The notes beneath the pieces are model-generated. The model made no database searches, had not been told where the DNA came from, and worked only from the letters and a program-made list of their open reading frames with translations. DNA of 64,000 nucleotides, taken from positions 2,057,732-2,121,731 of the forward strand of contig UYJD01000001.1 in assembly GCA_900618795.1 (NCBI GenBank). Direction: 5' to 3'. Below are positions 32,601 to 41,232 of the stretch, piece by piece. The position numbers were made by a program, and so were the translations under genes. The DNA is from Cyanodermella asteris (lineage: Eukaryota; Ascomycota; Lecanoromycetes; Ostropales; Stictidaceae). Numbering within the stretch: position 1 is the first letter of the stretch; each line of letters starts with the position of its first letter.

Positions 32601-33613
32601 ACTACAGTATCGCCGCACGCGGTCATCGCTGATCAAAGCTGCTTGCCTTTTTCTGGGTTTGCCGGCCAGGTCCATGCTGAAAAACTATCTTTTGATCAAG
32701 TACGACAATACAGAAGCGTGCTTCGATGCAGACACGACTCGACAAGCATGCCAGATACGGCACCTGACACAACTACATACACACAAGTTCTTTTCGTTCT
32801 TTGTAGATTTTCCTCATTTCCCCCCCCCCCCGGCCCCGTTCGTAAAAATCAGCTTTTCACGGCCGCATTTCCTTCGCCCGCGTGGGCCCAACTGCTTATC
32901 TTCTTGCATCGTTTGACACGAATCTTTTGCGCCAACCGACGACGTGCCTTGTTGGAGATTGCTTGCTGCTTCTAATAGGCCGGGAGCAATCGAGATGTGA
33001 CGTAGGCTGGCTTTGTCGTGACATAACCATCGTGATTCTTCACAGATGGCATTTTCTGCATGAGAGTTTTGTGGTGTGCTTTGTGGTATTCTGGCGTTCG
33101 AAAATGGACATGTGGCGCACTTGGTAGATTCATCGGACGATAAGGTTGAGCTCAGAGATTGGCCTCCCTTGTCACCAACCGATGTTTTCTCTCATAGCCG
33201 GAAGAGCTCTCACATGGAAAGACTACTTACTCAGGCACGCACGATTACGAGATCATCCCAAAACTTGTCGACAGTATGACTGTGCTTCCTGTTCCGCTCA
33301 GGGCACTCGTAGAAGAGGCAGAGCAAATTGAACGTGGTCGTCATTCTATTCCCGTGTCGACTTCGAACCTCAGTTCTCTATCATCTTGACGCGACAAGTA
33401 AAGCACATCGCAGCGACTGCTTGCGTTCTCGGGTCTGTTCGTGAGCTCATCCTTCCATGTGGCTTCTACGCACGCGCATAGAGGGTCAATCAAGCCTGCA
33501 GATGTCCAAGCTTCGAGGCGCTGAGAGTTTGGTGGCCACTGATATCATGACAAAACGCCACCATAGCATCTATCCACATCAGATGTAAAAGAGAATGCCC
33601 CTGAAGAACCCGA
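29698..33613. other. Gene-poor region, 3.9 kb, upstream of bHLH gene
   Basis: No gene I can support. All frames are short (the longest is 122 codons at 31699-32067) and lack family motifs. A 12-base C run lies at 32820-32831. It may be a long regulatory region of the bHLH gene or harbour non-coding transcripts; nothing in the sequence proves either. Confidence 0.45.
32820..32831. repeat. Poly-C homopolymer (12 bp)
   Basis: Run of twelve C followed by a G/C-rich stretch. Simple low-complexity tract. Confidence 0.9.
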
Positions 33614-35416
33614 TCATGTCAATTCCAGCCATCGACCATCCCATCTGCCGTCTTGTTTTCTCCCAAAATAGCGCTGGATCCAAAGTTTGCTTGACCCACT
33701 GTAATCCATCATGGCTAGACTGGCGTAGTATCGTTCGCGCTGGTTGCGTATCCGATTGTCAGGCGACGGCAAGTAAACAGGATCGGGGTGCTTGTCGGCG
33801 GACGAAAACATGTCTATCTGCAAGATGCTGCCCTCCAGGCCAGCATACAGTGTCGAGGAGAACGGGGATACCATGGCCAGCGAATAGACTGACGACTCCT
33901 TTCGTGAGGACTTGTAGTCTCTTGCAAGGAAGAGGCTATAGCCAGCCCCGTATCGGTCTGTTGATGGTCCGGTCTTGATGACGTTGGTGCCCGCGTACGA
34001 GTCTGCAGAACTTTGTCGTAGGTCGAATACCTGCATCTTTGCGTGCAGTGCTGTGCCTGCCACAATGCGATCCATCCCTATCGGCAAGACTGAATATACG
34101 GCAGCCCCAGCTTCGAGCGGGTCGACGAAAGTCGTGACTGCCGCCTCGGGCGATCGTAGATCGTGAAGTCGGATTGCGCCCGAGTACCACCCAGTAGCGA
34201 AAACCTGACCTGGATCACCGGTAATTCGGCTGCTATCTGGTATAGGGGAAATTGAGTACACGGCGTCGCTTGGTGGTGCCGAGCTGGCATTTCGGGCATA
34301 CACCTTCTCGCGCAGCGCGGGAAATCGTCTGACTGGATCCTTTGAGACGCCTTCCGGACGGACTTCGTATACATCAAACGGCTGCTGGGACATGCCATGT
34401 CCGATGGCGAGTCGATCGGGGCCAAGAAATCGCGCAGTCCATGTCCTAGCTTGCCGTCCTTGACACAAAGCTGAAAACTTATGGACTGGCGCAATTTGCT
34501 CAGTGTCATCATCAAGTTTGTAAAGAGCAACATCTTTATTGCCCAAACAGACTGCCAGTAAACCATCATCTTTTGTTGACAGGTTCATGGCACGAACAGG
34601 CTTTGAAGAGGTGTCGAATTCGGCAACTTTGGAAACACGATCGCCAATTCGGACGTGTTCGAGAGATCCATTCACTCTTCCAACGAGCGCCTCGGTCTGA
34701 TGAGCGGTTGGCCTTCGCCCATCCAACAGCTTCAACGTTGACACGTCGTCTCTGCCATCCACAAACCGCTCGTCTCGCCAGGAGCGCCAGTAGGACTTGT
34801 GGCCATGGTCGTCTGTAGTGGTGATATTGTCCTCAAGGCTGAGGCCCTCGATGCCGCTGTCCATGTCAGCCTTTCCGCTTGTCTGATGCCGTACCAGGAT
34901 TTCAGCTCCGGCCCCAACTGCGAGGACTTCTTCTCGGTCTATCCATGAGCTTCCTGTCCAGTGCTCAGAGCAATCCATGACGGGCTGATAGCCCATGGTC
35001 TGGCCAACAGGCCTTCGGTTTCTGTCTCTCTGCGGTGGCCGTGCATTCGTCTGAGTCGCGTGCCTGTCATCGACTTCGTTGGCTCCGGCGCTGCTTGATC
35101 GTCGATGAATTCGTCTCCTGACATGCTGAACATTGAGGTCCTTCTGCGGCAGAATGAATTTTGCATTGAGTGCTCTTTTGTCCCAACTCTTCGAAAGACT
35201 CGTAAGGGAGTGCGCAGCGTCGCGCCAAAGCGGAGGACCATCATATCTTGGGAATCGACATGTAACAAATGCATGCCAGCCGTCTGCTGCCACAAAGTCT
35301 CGGAGTCTTCGGCAAGTCAATGACAGGTTGCGTAGTGATCGCGCGTTATCGAAAGTTGAGACGATTAGACTCAAGATCTCAGAGGGTAAAGAGTCGAGTG
35401 ATGATTTGCTCTCCAT
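33614..35416 (-). CDS. F-box protein with WD40-like beta-propeller region
   Basis: Single-exon protein of 600 residues. The N-terminal F-box reads LDSLPSEILSLIVSTFDNAR followed by SLRNLSLTCRRLRDFV (about residues 8-45), expected to bind Skp1 in an SCF ubiquitin ligase. The middle contains an Arg-rich low-complexity stretch (about 100-140). The C-terminal half has repeated beta-rich units ending in family-like WD residues: WTARFLGPDRLAIGHG, VFATGWYSGAIRLHDLRSPE, IVAGTALHAKMQVFDLRQSS and STLYAGLEGSILQIDMF. I read these as degenerate WD40 blades forming a substrate-binding propeller. Substrate unknown. It is divergent from the HET-NACHT gene across a 0.9 kb spacer. Confidence 0.85.
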   Translation of the reverse strand: MESKSSLDSLPSEILSLIVSTFDNARSLRNLSLTCRRLRDFVAADGWHAFVTCRFPRYDGPPLWRDAAHSLTSLSKSWDKRALNAKFILPQKDLNVQHVRRRIHRRSSSAGANEVDDRHATQTNARPPQRDRNRRPVGQTMGYQPVMDCSEHWTGSSWIDREEVLAVGAGAEILVRHQTSGKADMDSGIEGLSLEDNITTTDDHGHKSYWRSWRDERFVDGRDDVSTLKLLDGRRPTAHQTEALVGRVNGSLEHVRIGDRVSKVAEFDTSSKPVRAMNLSTKDDGLLAVCLGNKDVALYKLDDDTEQIAPVHKFSALCQGRQARTWTARFLGPDRLAIGHGMSQQPFDVYEVRPEGVSKDPVRRFPALREKVYARNASSAPPSDAVYSISPIPDSSRITGDPGQVFATGWYSGAIRLHDLRSPEAAVTTFVDPLEAGAAVYSVLPIGMDRIVAGTALHAKMQVFDLRQSSADSYAGTNVIKTGPSTDRYGAGYSLFLARDYKSSRKESSVYSLAMVSPFSSTLYAGLEGSILQIDMFSSADKHPDPVYLPSPDNRIRNQRERYYASLAMMDYSGSSKLWIQRYFGRKQDGRWDGRWLELT

Positions 35417-36326
35417 ACTTTGAGTTTCATGGGGGCTATTGGTCTTTGATAAGTTCTATGTTCGCTTGGCTGGACGTTGATGCAGATGTCACGTCTTTTG
35501 TAGTAATGTTCGGCTCTCACCGACCTGCTCAGCAGTGACTGCAGCGACAAGTGATCAGGCTCCTATGTAGCTCAGAATAGTATGCATAGACAGCAAGCTG
35601 CGGTCATCTCGACATCAAACTTGTACTTTTAGTCATATCCAACCGTGAAGAGTCACAGCAGCGTTTGAGGTTGCGTCATCTATCAAACTGATGTTTAGGT
35701 GGCTCAGCGAGGATGTTAGCGGCACAGCTCCCCAAACCTGGCCCTCTAGCTGCCTTCTTCGGAGAGCTATCCCGAGGCTCCGATTAAGAAAACGAATCGT
35801 GAACCACCGTCGCAGTTCTTCCTCCGTCTAACAGCAAAGCTATGCGTCCTCAAGATCGCTAGCTAGGATGACTCGATAGATTGAGCTGGCACGGTGTGAG
35901 CTGACATCGAGATCTTTCCACCGACTGCTCCTCTGTTACAAAAAGACAGGTAACATTAGTCAACAACGTTGGCGTGATAGTATGCCCTTGGAATACAGCG
36001 ATCTTGCATCTGCAGGCAGAGCCATCAACTGAACTTGTTGCAAGGTGTGTTCTCGAGTTTTAGCAATTGAAGCAGTCTTCTCTGAACAGTCTTCGAAATG
36101 CCACTGCGAGTTGTCCGCGGTCGGTTCGCTGGCGTGGTGATCCACTAGCCTCGATTGCGGAGGCGGAAAATTTGCTAGCACCTGATTGGACTGTAAGTAT
36201 AGCATCTTGCAGACCACAGCCTGGTGACAGGACATCACGTGTCCCCAGCCTTTGCGCTCAAGGCATGTTGTCCTTGCTCTTGAAGGTAGGTAGATTTCCG
36301 ATTAGCAGGATGGCGGCTTCGATAAG
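35417..36326. other. Divergent intergenic region, 0.9 kb
   Basis: Upstream of both the F-box gene (-) and the HET-NACHT gene (+). No supported gene, repeat or clear TATA box. Confidence 0.5.
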
Positions 36327-39300
36327 ATGATTCGATTGCTCGAGTTCAACTTGAATCATGATTTCGTTTTCAAGGAATTCGATCAAGAGATCCCGAGATA
36401 TGCGATCCTCTCACACACGTGGATAACTGATAACAAAGAAGAGCTTACCTACCGAGATGTGGTGCGTGGCGAGGGCAAATCGAAGAGCGGCTATGGAAAG
36501 GTTCGGTTCTGCTTAGAACAAGCCCTAAAGGATGGCCTCTTTTATTGTTGGGTGGACACGGTATGCATCGACAAAGACAGCGCCGCGGAGCTATCGGAGG
36601 CAATCAACTCCATGTTTCGATGGTATGCTAGTGCAGAACGATGCTATGCCCTCTTATCAGACGTGTCAGTCCCAGATAGTGGCGGGACTGCGTTGCCTGA
36701 CCCCTCGATCTGGCTGCCTGCCTTCAAGCAGAGCCTGTGGTTCACTCGAGGATGGACCCTCCAAGAGCTACTGGCTGCAAAACACGTTGATTTCTTCTCT
36801 GCAGAAGGTTCTCCCCTGGGCGCAAAATATGCGCTACGCCAAAAAATTGGGGAGATCACAGGCGTTCCCCAGCCGGCACTACTAGGAAATGACCTTGATG
36901 ATTATGACTCCGAGGAGCGCATATCATGGGGACACTCTCGTCGAACAAAACGACCGGAGGATAAAGCGTATTGCTTGCTTGGGATTCTCGGCATCTCAAT
37001 GCCTGTAATTTACGGCGAGGGCGAAGAGAAGGCATTTGTGCGCTTGAGAAACGAAGTCAAGGCTTGGGAACTGCGACAGCCAACATTTGACAACACGTAC
37101 TTCCCGGGTATCAGCATAAGAAAGCGCACCCTCGAAGCGGCAGAGCTCCTCCTGGACACCCTTCGCTTCGATCAGATGGAGGTCCGGCATATGGCAATCG
37201 GGAAGGCTCATCTTGAGACTTGCTCGTGGGTGCTTGACGACCCTCAGTATCTTCGGTGGCTCGAGAAAGCTGAGCACTCTCAACATAATGGACTGCTTTG
37301 GATCAAGGGTATACCCGGGTCTGGCAAGTCGACGTTAATGAAGTACTCGCTTTCTCGCGTCCGGGACGACCCGAAGAGAGATATTGTCCTGTCTTCCTTT
37401 TTCAACGCTCGCGGGACGAGTCTAGAAAAGTCAGCCAACGGTGCATATCGGACTATACTGGTACAGCTTCTCGAGCAAGTTCCAGCCTTGCAGCCTATTC
37501 TAGCCCTATCTGAACGTGGGGGCTCTGCATCTGGTGCGAATGCTGTATGGTCAACACAAGTGTTGCAGCAACTTCTGTCAGAAGCTTTACACAAGGTCAA
37601 CGATCGCTCGATGGTATGCTTCATCGACGCTTTGGACGAATGCGATGAGCACGAGGTTCGTGAAATGATAGCGCTCTTTGAACGTCTTGGCGAACAGTTG
37701 AACTCGACTCGAGTATACAAACGATTTTGCCTCGCGAATCGTCACTATCCGCACATTACGGTAAGGAAAGGCCTAGATCTTATCTTGGAAGACAGGGCAG
37801 GGCATAGCGACGATATCCGAAGCTACTTGGCGAGCGAATTGAGGATTGGTGAAAGCAAGGCCGCCAGCCAAGTTCGGAAGGATGTGCTGAGCAAAGCATC
37901 TGGCGTGTTCATTTGGGTCGTCTTAGTCGTCGCAATCCTGAACAAGGAGTACGACAGCGGTCACATGTATGCTCTCTCACGAAGGCTCGCGCAACTACCT
38001 GTTGATCTACACAAACTATATCGAGATATTCTTCTTCGAGATTCTCGCAACAGAGTCGAGCAAGTGCTTTGCGTGCAATGGGTATTGTTCGCAAAACGAC
38101 CGCTGATGGTGGAGGAGCTGTATTATGGTGTTCGAGCTGGCGTCGAGAACGCACCACCGACAGAAGAAGAAAACGATTGCATTACAATTGACGACATGCG
38201 GAGATTCATGTTGGACGCCTCGAAAGGCCTGGTCCAGGAAACCAAGTCTGAACCCCCAACCGTACAGTTTATTCACGAATCCGTTCGCGACTTCTTCCTC
38301 AAAGGAAATGGCTTGCAGGAAATACAGACGACGTCCGACGACGATATCGAACGCGACAGCCACGAGAGATTGAAGCGTTGCTGCCTTGTGTACATTCGAT
38401 ACGATATAATGCAGCGATACCCCGAACTTCTAGCCACTTTCGCCAACAACTTCCATTCACTGGCGTCAATCGAGAAAAACCTACCATTCATCTGGTACGC
38501 CCTTTCAAATGTATTCTACCACGCCGATAAAGCGGCCGAGCATGGAATCTCTCAAGACAGATTTTTGCGCAATTTTGACCTGGCCACTTGGCTAGAGCTG
38601 AAGAACGCCATTGCAACAAACGTCGGGTACAGGTACGAAAAAGATACAAGGCTGCTATACATCCTCGCACTGAACGATACGCCTCATCTGATCCGCAGTC
38701 ACCCGACGTCGCGCCTCTGTCTGCAAGAGGGCCCAGAGCCATACGTTTCTCCGATGCTTGCGGCGCTTGCCAACGAAAGTGCAAAAGCTGTCCGCGCCTT
38801 TTTAGAGATTAATGCACAAGCCCAAGGCCCGGGAAGCGAACTGTCCATCTATCTTTCCCAAACCTCCCAGAACGCGATTCAGCTTGATAGCATTGCAAAT
38901 CTCATCGACGTCGTCAAGCGCTCCGAGAGAGAAATATCACTCGTCTTCAAGAGAAATTACATTGCCGAAGATGGCACTCGGTGGGGTGGCTCATCGGAAC
39001 TGGCATTGCTAGTTTCGAAGATGAATACTACCGTGGCAGGATCGGGGACGAAGTACAAGAAGTATAGGCATAGATACCCACCGCCGAACTTTTCGACGTC
39101 AACTTCGTCATCGAATCACGCCTTTTCTCCCGAGTTCAGGGACTACAGGCCAGGTTCTGCACTCTCGGGCAGACAAACTTCGGAGCACGAGCCCACGAGG
39201 TCTTTTCAGGGCGAAGTCGAGTCTCTCGACGATCACGAAGGACCACAACCCGAGATCAGGACACTCGGTAAGATACCCGATACGATACTCCGCGCGCTCC

Positions 39301-39608
39301 GGGAAGGTTCGCAGTCTGAACAGCCTGATGTCCCAACGAGAGCCGCCGATGAGCCGTCCCAAGGCCATGAGGCGCACGAAACCACAGGAGAAGCGATTCA
39401 GCTGGCAGAAAGCGGCGGACCCGTGGCCGAGATGGGCCAGATACAAGGGACGGAGCCCGTTCAACACCTTGCCACCGGACGTCAGAGTCCCTGGCAGCGC
39501 CTAAAAGAACGAGGCCACTTGCCGGGTCAGATTCGAAGCCAGGCGCGCAAGTTGTTCACCCGTGGCAAGATCTACACTCAATCATTTTCGCGTAATCGAG
39601 CCAGATGA
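36327..39608 (+). CDS. HET-NACHT NLR-like protein
   Basis: Fungal NLR-like protein of 1093 residues in one exon. The N-terminal HET domain shows the three usual blocks: YAILSHTW (25-32), CWVDTVCID (74-82) and WFTRGWTLQELLA (138-150), and extends to about residue 230 with AYCLLGILGISMPVIYGEGE. In this family HET domains trigger incompatibility cell death. A NACHT NTPase follows: Walker A GIPGSGKST at 328-336 with a standard Lys334 and Ser335, Walker B VCFIDALDECDE near 430-441, and a winged-helix-like stretch RRLAQLPVDLHKLYRDILLR then WVLFAKRPLMVEELYYGVR. The expected C-terminal ankyrin, TPR or WD40 sensor repeats are missing; instead there is a roughly 250-residue helical part and a roughly 200-residue disordered tail ending in basic RSQARKLFTRGK. 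The frame is open throughout with all catalytic motifs intact. Confidence 0.9.
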   Translation: MIRLLEFNLNHDFVFKEFDQEIPRYAILSHTWITDNKEELTYRDVVRGEGKSKSGYGKVRFCLEQALKDGLFYCWVDTVCIDKDSAAELSEAINSMFRWYASAERCYALLSDVSVPDSGGTALPDPSIWLPAFKQSLWFTRGWTLQELLAAKHVDFFSAEGSPLGAKYALRQKIGEITGVPQPALLGNDLDDYDSEERISWGHSRRTKRPEDKAYCLLGILGISMPVIYGEGEEKAFVRLRNEVKAWELRQPTFDNTYFPGISIRKRTLEAAELLLDTLRFDQMEVRHMAIGKAHLETCSWVLDDPQYLRWLEKAEHSQHNGLLWIKGIPGSGKSTLMKYSLSRVRDDPKRDIVLSSFFNARGTSLEKSANGAYRTILVQLLEQVPALQPILALSERGGSASGANAVWSTQVLQQLLSEALHKVNDRSMVCFIDALDECDEHEVREMIALFERLGEQLNSTRVYKRFCLANRHYPHITVRKGLDLILEDRAGHSDDIRSYLASELRIGESKAASQVRKDVLSKASGVFIWVVLVVAILNKEYDSGHMYALSRRLAQLPVDLHKLYRDILLRDSRNRVEQVLCVQWVLFAKRPLMVEELYYGVRAGVENAPPTEEENDCITIDDMRRFMLDASKGLVQETKSEPPTVQFIHESVRDFFLKGNGLQEIQTTSDDDIERDSHERLKRCCLVYIRYDIMQRYPELLATFANNFHSLASIEKNLPFIWYALSNVFYHADKAAEHGISQDRFLRNFDLATWLELKNAIATNVGYRYEKDTRLLYILALNDTPHLIRSHPTSRLCLQEGPEPYVSPMLAALANESAKAVRAFLEINAQAQGPGSELSIYLSQTSQNAIQLDSIANLIDVVKRSEREISLVFKRNYIAEDGTRWGGSSELALLVSKMNTTVAGSGTKYKKYRHRYPPPNFSTSTSSSNHAFSPEFRDYRPGSALSGRQTSEHEPTRSFQGEVESLDDHEGPQPEIRTLGKIPDTILRALREGSQSEQPDVPTRAADEPSQGHEAHETTGEAIQLAESGGPVAEMGQIQGTEPVQHLATGRQSPWQRLKERGHLPGQIRSQARKLFTRGKIYTQSFSRNRAR

Positions 39609-39923
39609 ATCGAAGTGGTGAACACCATTCAGAGAATCTTTCACGGCATTGGCGAGGGTCTAGGAATCAGTCAAAGGCACAAATCCGTTCAGGACGGCAT
39701 GTAAAGTCGCACAGTCAGTTGAAAGTCAAGTCTATTAGTGTTTATCCTTGGGATGGCGACCACAACATCCATTGTTGGACTGTAGAATGTATGACGCCCG
39801 AAGCATTGTCCAAATGAATCAGGACGCCGACAACACCGAAACATGATGAACCGAAGCTCTTGCTCGAATAATCGCGATACGACCGTTCAATGTTGGTATG
39901 ACATAACACATGTGGATACAATA
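39609..39923. other. Convergent intergenic spacer
   Basis: 3' flanks of the HET-NACHT gene (+) and the Ies2-like gene (-). Nothing recognised. Confidence 0.5.
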
Positions 39924-41081
39924 TTAGCCATCAACAACCTGAACTTTTCCGCCCCAAGGACCGTGACTCAAGATACCGGAGACTTGCTTGCCCTCCCACT
40001 CGGAAGGCAAAGCGAGACGGACGCCGTCTTTGTCGCTGACCCAGCGGGAGAAGACCTTGCTCGGCCGATCCTCCTCCACAATCTCCATCTCATCGCCTTC
40101 ACCGGCAGCAGTTGCCTCTTCTTGACGGCTGACCTTGCCTCGGCGCTTCGGAGCCTGCTTCTTGAGCAGTCTGTTGATGGTGTCTCGTTTCTCCTCTTCG
40201 TTGCGCTTCTCGCTAAGATTCTTGCGACGACGCGCCATCTCTGCCCTTCGCATGGCGTGCTCTTCCGCAGTTAGGTGCTTCTTGATCTGAGGCTCCATGG
40301 GAAGCTGCAGGAATGCATCATCGTCGAGTCCTCCAGCAAGGCGCTCACGTTGGCGTTTTGTCATCTTGCTGATGTCTGGCGTACCTTGGCCCTTCTCTTC
40401 ATCGTCGTCTGAACCTAGCTCGTCATCGTCCTCGGCCTCTTCACCCTCTGCGTCTTCCTCCTCGCCCTCGCCGTCAAGCTCTTCGTCCTCTCCTTCTGCG
40501 TCTTCATCGTCGAGCTCGGAGAGCTCTTCGTCGCTCGAGTCTTCAGCGCTAGGAGTCATGCCGTTCTTTGCTGCTAGCGTAACCTCCTTCGTTTCGACTG
40601 GAGCTGGCTGTGTTCTGGTCGGAGCTGGCGTTACTGTGACTTTCGGATTAGACGCGGGGCCGGTTCGAGAGATGACAGGTCGAGCTGGTCCTGGTGCCGC
40701 GGAAACGGGATCATCGTCGTCTTCGTCCCCGTCGGCATCGACATCCATTTCGTCGTCCTCCTCCTCCCCCTCGGCATCCTCCTCTTCTTCTTCCTCGTCG
40801 TCATCAGCGACTGCTTCGTCATCTTCCTCCTCATCGTCTTCGTCTTCGTCCATCTCACTTTCGTCTATGATCGGCTTCCTTGCCCGACCTGCTCGTGCGG
40901 TGCGTGGCAGCTCATCTGCAGGGTCATGTAATGTTGCTTCTCGGAGTTTTGATGCCGGTGCCTTAACTGTCAGGCGCAGAGACTTCTTATTGTTTACTGG
41001 AGAGCCTGACGATGAGCGTGAAACGGTTACTGATACTGGCGATTCTCGTGGAGCCGCACCGCGACGAGGTCGGCCGGACAT
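39924..41081 (-). CDS. IES2: INO80 chromatin-remodelling subunit, Ies2/PAPA-1 type
   Basis: Nuclear subunit that in yeast activates the Ino80 ATPase. From the ATG at 41081 the protein has 385 residues in one exon. The N-terminus is basic (MSGRPRRGAAPRES), followed by a Pro/Ser/Thr segment and two long acidic runs of Asp/Glu interleaved with Ala/Gly (roughly residues 85-130 and 180-235), which could bind histones. The PAPA-1-like region starts at MTKRQRERLAGGLDDDAF (residue 240) and includes HLTAEEHAMRRAEMARRRKN and a Lys/Arg-rich helix ending KKQAPKRRGK. The C-terminus has RWVSDKDGVRLALPSEW and SGILSHGPWGG, conserved in fungal Ies2 as I remember it. The same frame stays open for 730 bp upstream of the chosen ATG, over the end of the next gene, so an upstream start or 5' exon cannot be excluded. 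Confidence 0.85.
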   Translation of the reverse strand: MSGRPRRGAAPRESPVSVTVSRSSSGSPVNNKKSLRLTVKAPASKLREATLHDPADELPRTARAGRARKPIIDESEMDEDEDDEEEDDEAVADDDEEEEEEDAEGEEEDDEMDVDADGDEDDDDPVSAAPGPARPVISRTGPASNPKVTVTPAPTRTQPAPVETKEVTLAAKNGMTPSAEDSSDEELSELDDEDAEGEDEELDGEGEEEDAEGEEAEDDDELGSDDDEEKGQGTPDISKMTKRQRERLAGGLDDDAFLQLPMEPQIKKHLTAEEHAMRRAEMARRRKNLSEKRNEEEKRDTINRLLKKQAPKRRGKVSRQEEATAAGEGDEMEIVEEDRPSKVFSRWVSDKDGVRLALPSEWEGKQVSGILSHGPWGGKVQVVDG

Positions 41082-41232
41082 GCTATGGTCTGCTTTCGGT
41101 GTTCTAACATTGTCAGTATCAGGTACTTCGTCGAGGTCAGAAAGCGAACGAGAATCATCAATAGAGCTTGCAGATACAGCGTAGTGGTCCCGGCGAGAGC
41201 GAAGTCGGACGAGTTGGAGCGGCCTAACACGG

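Noticed and set aside
40297-41184. 295-codon plus-strand Ser-rich frame
   Set aside because: It is the antisense shadow of the Asp/Glu-rich runs of the Ies2-like protein; the Ser tracts come from reverse-complemented acidic codons.
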